Of a stretch of DNA of 50,602 bases, positions 1 to 10,239 are shown in pieces (the first letter of the stretch is position 1; each line of letters starts with the position of its first letter). The notes beneath the pieces were generated by a model. That model ran no database searches. It was not told the DNA's origin and saw only the letters and a program-made list of their open reading frames with translations. The stretch comes from Azospirillum sp. (GTDB taxonomy: Bacteria; Pseudomonadota; Alphaproteobacteria; Azospirillales; Azospirillaceae), in contig WGNK01000036.1 in the NCBI GenBank assembly GCA_016124535.1, forward strand, positions 1 to 50,602, read 5' to 3'. Both the position numbers and the translations under genes were made by a program.

Positions 1-88
1 CGTATTCGCCCCGATGGTCCGCCACCATCCGCACCGCCCGCGACCGCACTTCAGGCGAAAACGATGCCGTTGTCTTCTTGCCGTCCAT
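1..88 (-). CDS. IS3-family transposase OrfA, N-terminal fragment (cut by window edge)
   Basis: The minus-strand ATG at 88 opens a frame of 29 complete codons that reaches the window edge. After a short basic start it reads FSPEVRSRAVRMVADHRGEY, the characteristic opening of IS3-family OrfA proteins, which carry a helix-turn-helix that binds the element's ends. In this family OrfA and a frameshifted OrfAB are made from overlapping frames; the rest lies outside the window. An AGAGGATGG stretch upstream provides a plausible ribosome site. I cannot tell whether the element is intact. Confidence 0.75.
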   Translation of the reverse strand, partial: MDGKKTTASFSPEVRSRAVRMVADHRGEY

Positions 89-138
89 GGCCCCATCCTC
101 TCAAGAGTTGGAGCCTCCGGCAATCCCGGGGCGGTTCA
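1..138 (-). mobile_element. IS3-family insertion sequence, left end (runs off window)
   Basis: Read on the minus strand from 138, the sequence begins TGAACCGCCCCGGG and continues with a G+C-rich stretch ending GGAGGCTCC. This resembles the terminal inverted repeats of IS3-family elements, which often start TGA and contain a CCGCCCCGGG core. An OrfA start codon follows 50 bases further in. The element lies inside a ParB-like reading frame, which it truncates exactly at 138/139. Only this end is in the window, so the other inverted repeat, OrfB and any target-site duplication cannot be checked. The family call rests on the OrfA sequence and the terminal repeat together. Confidence 0.75.
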
Positions 139-285
139 GATCAGGTTCTGTTTCAGACCGTGGGCAGCGATGCTCGCTTTCAGCTCGGCATCATCGGCCG
201 CCGCGGCCGGCGTCTTGCGCGCATTGGCCGGCGACAGCACCAGCCGGTCGACCGGTATCTCGTGAAGGGTGGCAATCGCGTCCAT
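136..285 (-). pseudogene. ParB/Spo0J-like partition or nuclease-domain protein, N-terminal fragment truncated by the IS
   Basis: From the minus-strand ATG at 285 the frame encodes 49 residues: a short start, then VDRLVLSPANARKTPAAAAD and ELKASIAAHGLKQNLI. This matches the opening of ParB-like nuclease domains of plasmid or island type (strand, R/K-T-P loop, then a helix reading L-x-x-S-I-x-x-H-G-L-x-Q-N-L). The coding sequence stops at a TGA formed by the first bases of the IS end at 136-138, so the HTH and dimerisation parts are missing here and may lie beyond the IS. Such proteins usually belong to plasmids or integrated elements and segregate DNA with a ParA partner; no ParA is visible. 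The disrupted state is inferred from the junction. Confidence 0.7.
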
Positions 286-831
286 CAGGTCTCTCCGCGA
301 CGGGTCGGCGACAGCCTCTCTCTCGCCCGATCTTGCCCGTCAACCGGACCCGACAGACCTCTTCCTCTGGCCCTTCAGTCCTAACGACACCTGCTCCCCT
401 TGCCGCGCGTCGAATCCGGGAAATGGCGCGCCCAGTTCGGGCCGGCTCTCGGCTGCTGAGGGGATTGAACGGTCGCCCACACAAGGGAGGGCAACGACCC
501 GTTCCACGGTATGGCTCATCAAAGCTACCGGCCGCTCAGGTAGTCTGTATCCTATTGGAATTTTTGGAAGATCATGGAGGAATTGAAGCACCGGCCCGTT
601 GATTACAAGCCAGAGGCGTCCCCCGTTCGTTTGCGAACGAGGACGATGTCGAATCCATATTTTGGCGAGCGACCGCGCGATTTCGGTCGGCAATAGGCGC
701 AACCAGACGCCGGGCGACCTATTTGGTCACCACAGTTCTCACCGGTGTTGACCAGGTGTTGACCAAGCCCGACACCCTTCAGGCCGGCCATCAGTAAACA
801 CCTAGTAACTCGCTGAATTCTTTTTGGTATT
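286..831. other. 545-base stretch with no supported gene
   Basis: Several frames stay open for 60-170 codons on both strands, as expected at high G+C, but none shows a recognisable motif, consistent ribosome site or family resemblance. The stretch lies between the disrupted parB-like gene and the 3' end of a tRNA-Gly, a common place for decayed integrase genes. I looked for a tyrosine-recombinase signature (R...HxxR...Y) and did not find one. I treat it as eroded mobile-element DNA or a 5' region of the parB-like gene. Confidence 0.4.
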
Positions 832-906
832 TGGAGCGGGCGAAGGGATTCGAACCCTCGACCCCAACCTTGGCAAGGTTGTGCTCTACCCCTGAGCTAC
901 GCCCGC
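832..906 (-). tRNA. tRNA-Gly (anticodon GCC)
   Basis: The minus strand reads GCGGGCGTAGCTCAGGGGTA at the 5' end, then an anticodon arm with CUUGCCAAG, a T-arm containing GGTTCGAATCC and the acceptor strand CGCCCGC followed by T and an encoded CCA. The seven-base acceptor stem pairs GCGGGCG with CGCCCGC. The anticodon GCC reads GGC and GGU glycine codons. Length is 75 bases with CCA. Its 3' end faces the region with IS and ParB remnants, and tRNA 3' ends are frequent integration sites for islands. Confidence 0.97.
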
Positions 907-1175
907 ATCCGCTGTTCCTTCGGGCCTTGCGCCGCGCCGGAACGAGGCCGCATCATAGCCATCGGGAAGGGCAATGCAAGCGTTCTGTCATCGATATTTC
1001 TGCCCCCCGCCCACTTTTTGCCGGCGGCATCACGCTGCTCCCCCGGAGGGCAGCGGGGCGACGGCACCGGCGTTTGCGGTGCATGCGAAGAGGCGGCAGG
1101 AGGTCTTTGACGGGGGCAGGGGCCGCAAGCCCCGGAGCCGGAGCCGGGCGCCGTCGGAGCACGCCTGCGGCTTCG

Positions 1176-1210
1176 GGCCCGGCGGGCAGCGCGAGGCGCT
1201 CCGCCGGGCC
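1176..1210 (-). terminator. Strong stem-loop downstream of pccB
   Basis: GGCCCGGCGG (1176-1185) pairs with CCGCCGGGCC (1201-1210), and an inner stem AGCGC/GCGCT closes over a GAG loop. It sits 40 bases past the pccB stop codon in the direction of transcription. There is no T-run after it, so it could be a Rho-assisted terminator or an mRNA-stabilising hairpin. The rest of 907-1249 contains no supported gene. Confidence 0.45.
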
Positions 1211-1249
1211 GGACGAAATCGGACTGAACGGTGAGGGCGCCTGGGACAG

Positions 1250-2782
<1,533 letters not shown>

Positions 2783-2883
2783 CGCTGCCCCCACCAAATC
2801 GCCCCACCGCTTCAGATCAGGCAGGCTGATAGCATCAAAGCGCGACCATGGCCAGCGCCCGGATGCCGCGGTGCGGCGGGGAG

Positions 2884-3870
2884 TCAGGCCTTGATCGTCA
2901 GGACGGCGGTGGCGGCCGTTTCGCCCTCGAAACCCTGGGCGGCCAGGTCCCCGGTGGCAGGCGTCGCTTCCATGACCAGACGGGTTTCGGGGTTGAGGAT
3001 CGGGGGGCTGAGCCAGGCGAATGCCGGTGACAGAGGAGTTCGGGCGGCGAGATGGCGGCGCATGGCGGTCAGGCGCGCCGCGGTTTCGAATGAGTGGCTG
3101 CGTCCGGGCAGCGTGGTGGTCAGCCAGTGATTGGTCACCGCGGCCGCGTCACGGTGGATGATGGCGCGGTCGGGCAAACGCTCGATCACCGCGGCGTCGC
3201 CGGGGCGGCAGCCGGCCACCGTGAAAATGACCGGTGCGCAGAGCGGGACGCCGGCCAGAAAATCGCAGGCTGCGGCAAAATCCCGGCATTCGTCGAATGC
3301 CCGGCGCAGCGCCAAGACCGGCGGAGACTGGCGATGCCGCCAGACCGCGATCCGGGAGGCAAGCCAGTCGCCGGGCCGGCCCCAGCCGGTATCGGCGCCC
3401 GGCGCCTGATTGATCGCGACCGCAAAACGGCCGGGAGCCAGGCCCTGGACGGTTCCGATGAAGCCGGGCCAGGTCAGGTTCAGCCAACGCCCGGCTGAGG
3501 CGTCCCGCCACGCTGCGACCAAAGTTCGGCCCAGGCCCGGCAATTGCCAGTCGAGGGAGCGCATCAGGCGCGGCGCACCGTCGGGCGCCGCGGCGACGCC
3601 GCAGGTGCAGCCCCATTCGTAGCTGAAATTGAGTAGCCAGCCGCCGGTCGCGCCAATTGCCGCAGTGATGTCCTCCAACTCGTCGCGATAGGGCAGCAGA
3701 GCGGTGCCGTCCGCCCAGCGCCGGCAGACGCGGTCGCCCAGCGCCAGTAACGGCCGCGAATACTGGCGGCGGGCGCTGGCCAGGATGTCATCGAGCCGGC
3801 CGCGGTGCATCGCCACCAGCGGGGCGAAGCCATCGCGTCCGAGGTCGATCACCGGTATCTTCGGTAGCAT
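2884..3870 (-). CDS. Ntn-hydrolase family protein, acid ceramidase/penicillin-acylase-like
   Basis: A 328-residue protein without a signal peptide. Residues about 80-107 read [18 protein letters not shown] followed by LMRSLDW. This matches the pattern of linear-amide C-N hydrolases (acid ceramidase, NAAA, choloylglycine hydrolase), where a Cys (here Cys88, or Cys90) becomes the N-terminal nucleophile after self-cleavage, followed by a conserved R-x-L-D. A later FAVAINQ could supply the conserved Asn. Most relatives cleave N-acyl amides; the substrate here is unknown. Cys88 lies 87 residues into the protein, so a propeptide would be removed, as in acid ceramidase. It is divergent from the GNAT gene with only 26 bases between starts. 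The family call is by motif, not by alignment. Confidence 0.65.
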   Translation of the reverse strand: MLPKIPVIDLGRDGFAPLVAMHRGRLDDILASARRQYSRPLLALGDRVCRRWADGTALLPYRDELEDITAAIGATGGWLLNFSYEWGCTCGVAAAPDGAPRLMRSLDWQLPGLGRTLVAAWRDASAGRWLNLTWPGFIGTVQGLAPGRFAVAINQAPGADTGWGRPGDWLASRIAVWRHRQSPPVLALRRAFDECRDFAAACDFLAGVPLCAPVIFTVAGCRPGDAAVIERLPDRAIIHRDAAAVTNHWLTTTLPGRSHSFETAARLTAMRRHLAARTPLSPAFAWLSPPILNPETRLVMEATPATGDLAAQGFEGETAATAVLTIKA

Positions 3871-3896
3871 CGGATTGCCCTCTTGGAGACCGGACT

Positions 3897-4517
3897 GTGA
3901 CGCACCCGACCCCTCCTCCGGACCCGGCCACAGGAAAACTTGGAGTCATCGTTACCTATCTGGAGATGACGGTGCCGCCTGTCCAGGCGCCGCGAGCGCC
4001 GCCGTTGCCCGGTCTGTCGGTGGTCCGGGCCGAGCATCCATCGCTCGGCTGGTATCGCTATCTCTACGACAGCATCGGCGAAGCCTGGCTGTGGATCGAC
4101 CGTCGGCGGATCGACCAGCAGGAGTTGCAGGCGATCATCCAGGATCGGCGGGTCGATATCCTGACCCTGACCGTCGCCGACCGGCTTGCCGGCTTCGCCG
4201 AACTCGACCGGCGCGGCCGGCAGGGGATCAAGCTTGCGTATTTCGGGCTGTTACCGGGCTATATCGGCCGAGGCCTCGGGCCCTGGCTGCTCGATTACGC
4301 CCTCGCCGAAGCGTGGCGCCACCAGCCGCCGCGCGTCCTGGTCAACACCTGCAGTTTCGACCATCCGGCCGCACTTGCGCTCTACCGCAGCCGCGGCTTC
4401 GCCGTGGTCCGCCGGGTCTGCCGCACCATCGACGACCCGCGTCTCTCCGGCCTGCTGCCGCGGAGCGCCGCACCCCAGATCCCGCTTGCCGAGGGTCCCG
4501 CCGGCCTCAGTGGCTGA
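3897..4517 (+). CDS. GNAT-family N-acetyltransferase
   Basis: A 206-residue protein with the GNAT fold signature: a strand ending [20 protein letters not shown] (about residues 117-136), which contains the acetyl-CoA pyrophosphate loop pattern Q/R-x-x-G-x-G/A as YIGRGLG. Then comes [20 protein letters not shown] and a following GF, the usual final strand and helix. The substrate cannot be inferred. The GTG at 3897 is preferred because GGAGA sits eight bases before it; a later ATG at 3966 would also keep the domain. The 3' end overlaps the convergent aapP stop by 11 bases. Confidence 0.8.
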   Translation: MTHPTPPPDPATGKLGVIVTYLEMTVPPVQAPRAPPLPGLSVVRAEHPSLGWYRYLYDSIGEAWLWIDRRRIDQQELQAIIQDRRVDILTLTVADRLAGFAELDRRGRQGIKLAYFGLLPGYIGRGLGPWLLDYALAEAWRHQPPRVLVNTCSFDHPAALALYRSRGFAVVRRVCRTIDDPRLSGLLPRSAAPQIPLAEGPAGLSG

Positions 4518-5280
4518 GGATCTGGCTCAAGAACAGCTTGGTGCGATCCGACTGCGGGTTGTTGAAGAATTCATGGGGCTCGTTCTGCTCGACGATTTCG
4601 CCGCGGTCCATGAACAGCACACGGTTGGCGACGCTCTTGGCGAAGCCCATCTCGTGGGTGACGCACAGCATGGTCATGCCTTCTTCGGCCAGCCCGATCA
4701 TGACGTCGAGCACTTCCTTGACCATTTCCGGGTCGAGCGCCGAGGTCGGCTCGTCGAACAGCATGACCTTGGGGTTCATGCACAGGGAACGTGCGATCGC
4801 GACTCGTTGTTGTTGGCCGCCTGAAAGCTGGCCCGGATATTTGTTGGCCTGCTCGGGGATGCGCACCCGTTCCAGATATTTCATCGCGGTGGCTTCGGCC
4901 TGGGCCTTGGGTTCCTTGCGCACCCAGATCGGCGCCAGCGTGCAGTTTTCCAGGATGGTCAGATGGGGAAACAAGTTGAAATGCTGGAACACCATGCCGA
5001 CCTCGCGGCGAACTGCCTCGATTTGCTTGAGGTTGCCGGTCAACTCGACGCCGTCGACGATGATCTGGCCCTTCTGGTGTTCCTCCAGGCGGTTGATGCA
5101 GCGGATCAGGGTCGATTTGCCCGAGCCTGACGGCCCGCACAGCACGATACGTTCGCCCTTGGTGACCGAAAGATTGATGTCGCGCAGGACGTGGAACTCA
5201 CCGTACCATTTATGCACGCCGATCATCTGGATGATCCCGGCGTTGGGGTCGGTGGCGGTGGCGGCTTCGGCGGTGCTCAT
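4507..5280 (-). CDS. aapP: Polar/general L-amino acid ABC transporter, ATP-binding protein
   Basis: A 257-residue ATPase of the GlnQ/AapP class that powers uptake through AapQ and AapM at the inner membrane. Walker A is GPSGSGKST (49-57), the Q-loop region is [11 protein letters not shown], the ABC signature is [15 protein letters not shown] (from 152) and Walker B is [14 protein letters not shown] (from 172), followed by an H-loop in [10 protein letters not shown]. Length is normal for the family. It is the last gene of a minus-strand set read aapQ-aapM-aapP and lies 74 bases after aapM, so it is probably cotranscribed. Confidence 0.95.
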   Translation of the reverse strand: MSTAEAATATDPNAGIIQMIGVHKWYGEFHVLRDINLSVTKGERIVLCGPSGSGKSTLIRCINRLEEHQKGQIIVDGVELTGNLKQIEAVRREVGMVFQHFNLFPHLTILENCTLAPIWVRKEPKAQAEATAMKYLERVRIPEQANKYPGQLSGGQQQRVAIARSLCMNPKVMLFDEPTSALDPEMVKEVLDVMIGLAEEGMTMLCVTHEMGFAKSVANRVLFMDRGEIVEQNEPHEFFNNPQSDRTKLFLSQILSH

Positions 5281-5354
5281 GGTCGTTCTCCCGAGAGGCG
5301 GCGGCTCGATCGGATCCAGGGACCGGCGCTGGTCAGGGCCAGCGCTGGCGGGGG

Positions 5355-6470
5355 TCAGTGCTGGTGGCCACGCTTGAGATCGCGCTCCAGCGATTGGCTG
5401 TACTTCGACATGAAGAAACAGAATACGAAATAGATCACGGCGATGAAGAGATAGGACTCACGGTAGAAGCCGCGCCATTCGGCATCGTTGAGTGCGGCTT
5501 TGGAAGCATTCATCAGGTCAAAGATGCCGATAATCATCACCAGGGACGTGTCCTTGAAGAAGGCGATGAAGGTATTGACGATCGGCGGAATCACGATGGT
5601 CAAGGCCTGGGGCAGAATGATCTTGACGGTTTTTTGCCAATAAGTCAGACCGAGCGCGTCCGCCGCTTCATACTGGCCGCGCGGGATCGCCTGCAAGCCG
5701 CCCCGGATCACCTCGGCGAGATAGGCGGCGGCGAACATGATGAAAGCGATCTGGGCGCGCAACAGTTTGTCGGGGTTCATGCCGACCGGCAGAAACAGCG
5801 GCAGCATGACCGAGGCCATGAACAGCAGGCTGATCAGCGGCACGCCGCGGATCAGTTCGATATAGGTGACCGACAGCGACTTGATGATCGGCAGTCGTGA
5901 CCGCCGGCCTAGCGCCAGCAGGATCGACAGTGGGAAGGCCACGGCAAGCCCGACCACCGCCAGCAGCAGGGTCAGCGGCAAGCCGCCCCACAACGAGTTC
6001 TCGACATAGTCGAGGCCAAGTACGCCGCCCCACATCAGAATTGCGACCATGGTCATGCCGACGCCCCAAATCACTCCAAGCCGGCGGTTCCACATCCGAC
6101 GGTCGCAGCTGGCGAGCAGCATGGCGATGACCAGCACGACGGCGAACAAGGGGCGCCACTGTTGATTGTAGGGGAAGGTGCCGAACAGTATCAGGCGGTA
6201 CTTTTCCTGGATGAACGCCCAGCAGGCGCCGTCGACGAGCCGGCATTCCTGCGAGGTTGCCGGGGCGAGCAGGCTGTTGGAGATCAGCCAATGGAACAGA
6301 GCCGGGATCGCCTGGGCGAGCACCCAGACGATCAGCACGGTCAGCAGGGCATTATACCAGGTGCTGAACAGGTTGCGACGCATCCAGGCGAGCGGGCCCA
6401 GGCGATTGACCAGGGGGCGGCTGACGGTGGCCGAGTCTGGCGCGATCGGGGAGGGGGCTGAAGTTGTCAT
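5355..6470 (-). CDS. aapM: General L-amino acid ABC transporter permease
   Basis: A 371-residue integral membrane permease of the HisMQ type. The N-terminal part has membrane segments around residues 37-57 and 105-160 with a periplasmic stretch containing paired cysteines ([12 protein letters not shown]). The C-terminal half carries the permease coupling loop that contacts the ATPase: [20 protein letters not shown] followed by LG. Large N-terminal extensions are typical of AapM compared with 220-residue HisM. It starts four bases after the aapQ stop, which implies translational coupling. The heterodimer with AapQ forms the channel for amino acids delivered by AapJ. Confidence 0.93.
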   Translation of the reverse strand: MTTSAPSPIAPDSATVSRPLVNRLGPLAWMRRNLFSTWYNALLTVLIVWVLAQAIPALFHWLISNSLLAPATSQECRLVDGACWAFIQEKYRLILFGTFPYNQQWRPLFAVVLVIAMLLASCDRRMWNRRLGVIWGVGMTMVAILMWGGVLGLDYVENSLWGGLPLTLLLAVVGLAVAFPLSILLALGRRSRLPIIKSLSVTYIELIRGVPLISLLFMASVMLPLFLPVGMNPDKLLRAQIAFIMFAAAYLAEVIRGGLQAIPRGQYEAADALGLTYWQKTVKIILPQALTIVIPPIVNTFIAFFKDTSLVMIIGIFDLMNASKAALNDAEWRGFYRESYLFIAVIYFVFCFFMSKYSQSLERDLKRGHQH

Positions 6471-6474
6471 GGCG

Positions 6475-7671
6475 TCACCGTTCGACCAGAGCGATATGTT
6501 TATTGTACCAATTCATAAAGGCCGAGATCGACAGGCTGATGGTCAGGAAAACCGCCATGATCATCGCGACGCCTTCGATTGCCTGCCCGGTCTGGTTGAT
6601 CGTGGTGTTGAGCACCGAGACCACATCCGGATAGCCGATCGCCACCGCCAGCGAGCTGTTCTTGGTCAGGTTGAGATACTGGCTGGTCATCGGCGGCACG
6701 ATGATCCGCAGGGCCTGGGGCAGGATGATCAGCCGCAGGACCTTGCCGGGGTGCAGGCCGATCGCCAGCCCGGCCTCGGTCTGGCCCTTGTTGACCGCCA
6801 GGATGCCGCTGCGCACGATCTCGGCGATATAGCTGGCGGTATAAATCACCAGCCCCATCAGCAGCGCCGCCAGTTCCGGGGTCAGCGCCGCGCCGCCGCG
6901 GAAATTGAAGCCGCCCAGCACCGGCTTGTTCAGCTCGGTCGGTGCCCCGAACACCAGCCAGACCAGAAACGGCAGGCCGATGAGCAGGCCGAGATTGGCC
7001 CACAAGACCGGGAATTGCTGGCCGGTCGCCGCCTGGCGCCGTTTTGCCCAGGCCCCGACGACGAAGGCGCCGACGATCGCGATCAGCATGGCGATCGCGA
7101 CTGCGGTCCATCCGGGATGGTCCGCCGGCACCGGGATCATCAGGCCGCGATTGCTCAAGTATACATTGGGCAGCGGCTGCATCGCCTGGCGCGGCTGGGG
7201 CAGGCTTTCTGTAATCACAGAATACCAAAGGAATAACTGCAGCAGCAGCGGAATGTTGCGGATGACCTCGACATAGATCGCAGCCAGCTTGGCCAGCAGC
7301 CAGTTCGACGACAGCCGGGCGACGCCGATCAGGGTCCCGAGGATGGTCGCCAGCACGATGCCGGCGAGCGCCACCTTCAGCGTGTTGAGCAGCCCGACCA
7401 CGATGGCGCGGCCATAGCTGTCGGCCGCGGAATAGTTGATCAGGGACTCGCCGATCGCAAAGGACGAGGTCAGCTCGATGAAATGGAAACCGGTCGCGAT
7501 CGATCGTCGCTCCAGATTTTCAATCGTATTGCTGGCGAGAAACCAGATCAGGCCGACCACGGCGCCCAGCACCAAGGCCTGAAACAGGAAACCGCGCAGA
7601 CGCGGATCGCCGAGCAGCGAGGCCTTCGGAAGCGACGACGCGGATCGGGCAGGAGGGGAGTCCGTTGCCAT
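6475..7671 (-). CDS. aapQ: General L-amino acid ABC transporter permease
   Basis: A 398-residue permease partner of AapM. Eight or so hydrophobic segments are visible, beginning at FLFQALVLGAVVGLIWFLAS. The coupling loop reads EIVRSGILAVNKGQTEAGLA followed by IGLHPGKVLR. The frame stays open to 7830, but I chose the ATG at 7671 (MATDSPPARS) because a GAGGAACAG ribosome site precedes it and the upstream residues are unlike the family. Unlike the usual arrangement in which aapJ directly precedes aapQ, 1.25 kb separates them here, occupied by a broken retropepsin gene and non-coding DNA. Confidence 0.92.
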   Translation of the reverse strand: MATDSPPARSASSLPKASLLGDPRLRGFLFQALVLGAVVGLIWFLASNTIENLERRSIATGFHFIELTSSFAIGESLINYSAADSYGRAIVVGLLNTLKVALAGIVLATILGTLIGVARLSSNWLLAKLAAIYVEVIRNIPLLLQLFLWYSVITESLPQPRQAMQPLPNVYLSNRGLMIPVPADHPGWTAVAIAMLIAIVGAFVVGAWAKRRQAATGQQFPVLWANLGLLIGLPFLVWLVFGAPTELNKPVLGGFNFRGGAALTPELAALLMGLVIYTASYIAEIVRSGILAVNKGQTEAGLAIGLHPGKVLRLIILPQALRIIVPPMTSQYLNLTKNSSLAVAIGYPDVVSVLNTTINQTGQAIEGVAMIMAVFLTISLSISAFMNWYNKHIALVER

Positions 7672-8136
7672 GGTGCTGTTCCTCGTCAGAAACTCTGGAC
7701 GGCGATCAGGCGATCGAGTGATTCCATCAACCGGTAGCCGATCGATGGACGACTTGAAACTGTGCTGGCCCACCGAGCGGTGGACGAAACGCCGATACCG
7801 GCGACGGTCGAAGACCAAGGATCGGGACATCGGGTTCGATGCACTTCAAGATGTTCCTCTGTCCTCGGTGGTCGCCACAACAACTAAAGCTTTAACCAGA
7901 CGGTCCCGGTGAACCGCGCCGCAAAGGGCAATGACTCCGGTGGCTGACCGGGTGTTCGATAAAATCAGGTCACTACGCTCCGCAGTTCGAACTCTCCGCT
8001 TGGCACCGCCGGCCCCCGGCTCCGACGCGATCGGACCTCGCCCACCACCGGCCCGCGCCAGCCGCTGACCGGATCAGTGCGTTTGACCGCGATGATCCAG
8101 TGACCGCGATGATCCAGGCCCGGTCATTGCCGCCGG
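7672..8136. other. Gene-free 465 bases upstream of aapQ, with a 17-base tandem duplication
   Basis: No frame here has a family resemblance. The notable item is a perfect head-to-tail duplication of TGACCGCGATGATCCAG at 8084-8100 and 8101-8117. The stretch lies between the broken retropepsin gene and aapQ and presumably contains the promoter of the aapQMP set, but I see no clear -35/-10 pair. Confidence 0.4.
8084..8117. repeat. 17-base perfect tandem duplication
   Basis: TGACCGCGATGATCCAG occurs twice with no spacer. It lies just downstream of the stop codon of the retropepsin-like gene. It looks like a replication-slippage duplication. Confidence 0.85.
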
Positions 8137-8617
8137 TCATCGCTGAAGTATCAGAGCGTCGTTTGTGATCTCCACGGCGCCAAGCCGCTCGAGCAGCCGC
8201 ATACCAAGCAGAGAAACGGTCAATTCTCCTTCGTTCACCGAGGCCGGAACCTCTTCGAAATCGATCGGACCGATGCGAATTTCGCGCAAGCGCGCCGGAG
8301 CGCCCCGGGTGCGGCCGTTGGCGGTCACGAGAAACTGGGTGAAGTGCAAACGGTCGCCGGTGAAGCCAAGGCGCGCGGCATCCGCGCGGGTCAAACACCA
8401 CGGTGCTGGCGCCGGTATCGATCATAAAGCGTACCGGCTGTCCGTCGACCTCGGCATCCAGCAGATAATGCCCGCCGACGGAGCGCCGGATTGCCACCGC
8501 GCCGATCAGGATCAGCCGCCGCTTGGCGAAACGCGCCGGCGCATCCCGCCGAAGGGCAGGCGGTTCTCGCCACAGCGACGATGGAGTGGGACGGGCTGCG
8601 TCCTCACGGTGGTCCAT
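8137..8617 (-). pseudogene. Retropepsin-like aspartic protease (TIGR02281-type), frameshifted
   Basis: From the ATG at 8617 (AAGGA ribosome site) the product has one hydrophobic segment (RLILIGAVAI) and then GHYLLDAEVDGQPVRFMIDT followed by GASTVVF. The D-T-G-A in that stretch is the single-subunit aspartic protease active site of bacterial retropepsins. At about 8392-8397 the reading frame breaks: one T too many in GTGGTGTTTGACC. Removing it restores TRADAARLGF and a complete second half through SLLGMRLLERLGAVEI to the stop at 8137, giving about 160 residues, normal for the family. These proteins are usually membrane-anchored with the catalytic domain in the periplasm. It could be a true pseudogene or a base-calling error in a T-run. 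Confidence 0.75.
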
Positions 8618-8923
8618 GCCGATTTCCTTACCAGGCCGTCTTCTTTCGCCAGGATCTGGCCCCTGAACCGGTATTCCCACCCTGTCCGGGCTGGGCTCGG
8701 CCGGGGAAAACTCGCTTGGGGCAGGCCGGCCCCAGGATCAATCGAGCAGAACTCGCAGCGGCGGCGACCCGGCGACCCGCCGGTGTTTCGCGAGTTGCGC
8801 TCCGGCAGAGCCGGCGGTCGGCGACCAAACCTCCGTCGAGCAACAGGTATTCGCGGCCAAGCCGCTGAATTCCATGACCGCCGCCCGCGAGGGATCGCGA
8901 GCGGCGGCGGGCAAAACCTCTGC
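8618..8923. other. Gene-free 306 bases between the retropepsin gene and aapJ, with a stem-loop after aapJ
   Basis: No coding frame is convincing. A stem-loop lies at 8878-8907: CCGCCGCCCGCGA pairs with TCGCGAGCGGCGG with one mismatch over a four-base loop. It is 16 bases past the aapJ stop in the direction of transcription. Hairpins after periplasmic binding-protein genes often act as partial terminators or protect the upstream mRNA, so the binding protein is made in excess over the permease. There is no T-run. The assignment is inference. Confidence 0.45.
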
Positions 8924-9949
8924 TTACCGAATCGGCGGCGCGTACATCAGACCGCCGGCGGTCCACAGCGCGTTGAGGCCGCGTTCCAGCTTGAGCGGCG
9001 AGCCGGAGCCGACATTGCGCTCGTAGATCTCGGAGTAGTTGCCGACCTCCTTGATCACGTTGTAGGCCCACTTCTCGTCAACCCCGAGTGCCTTGCCCAT
9101 GCCCGGGGTGATGCCGAGCAGCCGCTGCACGGTCGGGTCCTTGCTGGTCAAGAACTCATCGACGTTCTTGGAAGTAATACCTTTTTCTTCGGCCTCGAGC
9201 ATGGCATAGATGGTCCACTTCACCACATCGAACCACTGGTCGTCGCCATGGCGCACCGCCGGCCCGAGCGGCTCCTTGGAGATTACTTCAGGCAGAACGA
9301 CGTAGTCTTCCGGCTTGGGGGCGACCGAAGAGCGAACCCCGGCCAGCTGAGAGGTGTCGGAGGTGAAGGCGTCGCAGCGTCCGGAGAAGAAGGTCCGGAC
9401 GACCTCGTCTTCCTTCTCGATCACCACCGGCGTGAACTTCAAGCCATGGGTGCGGAAATAGTCGGCGAGGTTGAGTTCGGTGGTGGTGCCGGTCTGCACG
9501 CAGATCGCGGCGCCGTCCAACTCTTTGACGCTCTTGATGCCAAGCGACTTGGCGACCAGGAAGCCCTGGCCATCATAAAAAATGGTCGGCGGGAAGTTAA
9601 GCCCGAGTGCGGTATCACGGGTCAAAGTCCAGGTGGTGTTCCTCGACAGGACATCAATCTCGCCTGATTGCAGCGCAGTGAAGCGTTGCTGAGCGGTCAG
9701 CGGAGTGTATTTGACCTTGGTCGCATCGCCGAATACCGCTGCTGCCGTGGCACGGCAGATATCGACATCGATACCGGTCCAGGCGCCGGTGCTGTCGGGA
9801 GCGCTGAAGCCAGGCAAACCGGTGTTGACGCCGCACTGGACGAAACCTTTGGCCTTGACGGCGTCGAAGGTAGCCCCGGCTTGGGCTACGCCTCCCGCGA
9901 GACCGACGGCCGCCGCCGCCGCCACCGCAGCCAGAATCTTCGCGTTCAT
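8924..9949 (-). CDS. aapJ: General L-amino acid ABC transporter, periplasmic binding protein
   Basis: A 341-residue solute-binding protein that captures amino acids in the periplasm for AapQMP. An N-terminal signal peptide is clear: MNAKILAAVAAAAAVGLAGG, ending AQA|GATFD. The family 3 binding fold shows VQCGVNTGLPGFSAPDSTGA, then GIDVDICRATAAAVFGD and RFTALQSGEIDVLSRNTTWT. The start at 9949 is favoured by TGGGAGGAAGT just before the ATG; the open frame extends to 10240 but that part is not signal-like. The ribosome site contains GGGAGG, perfectly complementary to the CCUCCC motif of the small RNAs proposed 2 kb away. Confidence 0.95.
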   Translation of the reverse strand: MNAKILAAVAAAAAVGLAGGVAQAGATFDAVKAKGFVQCGVNTGLPGFSAPDSTGAWTGIDVDICRATAAAVFGDATKVKYTPLTAQQRFTALQSGEIDVLSRNTTWTLTRDTALGLNFPPTIFYDGQGFLVAKSLGIKSVKELDGAAICVQTGTTTELNLADYFRTHGLKFTPVVIEKEDEVVRTFFSGRCDAFTSDTSQLAGVRSSVAPKPEDYVVLPEVISKEPLGPAVRHGDDQWFDVVKWTIYAMLEAEEKGITSKNVDEFLTSKDPTVQRLLGITPGMGKALGVDEKWAYNVIKEVGNYSEIYERNVGSGSPLKLERGLNALWTAGGLMYAPPIR

Positions 9950-10128
9950 ACTTCCTCCCAGATGGATAAAAGCCACCGCGTCTGCCATTCGGCTGATCAC
10001 CAGCGGCCGAGCCCGACGAAATGGAGGCGCAATCGGCCACTGCCGCTGCAAAACTCCAGGCGTTCGGTCAGTGTGCCCAAAGCGGTTGTTAATGTCCATG
10101 ATTTTACTTGCCAATCTGCCAGGCAGTA

Positions 10129-10155
10129 GATTGATCGTTTCATAAGCAATCAATC
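10129..10155. promoter_or_regulatory. Inverted repeat between aapJ and the divergent lyase gene
   Basis: GATTGAT and ATCAATC are perfect inverted 7-mers separated by 13 bases, in the 290-base gap between the divergent starts of aapJ (9949) and the PLP lyase (10240). The position suits a regulator acting on one or both genes. The sequence does not match a consensus I recognise. Confidence 0.35.
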
Positions 10156-10239
10156 GTTGCGGGCAATTGGCCGAGAAAAAGCGCTTGGGTGCGGTCGCTC
10201 GGCGGTGCCAAAATGGCGCTCCGATCAGCGAGAGTGCCA

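Noticed and set aside
340..791. Decayed tyrosine integrase next to the tRNA-Gly
   Set aside because: I found no R...HxxR...Y pattern or integrase-like N-terminus in any frame of this stretch.
7686..7883. Short minus-strand frame upstream of aapQ as an extra leader or gene
   Set aside because: No motif or ribosome site; the aapQ start at 7671 is well supported.
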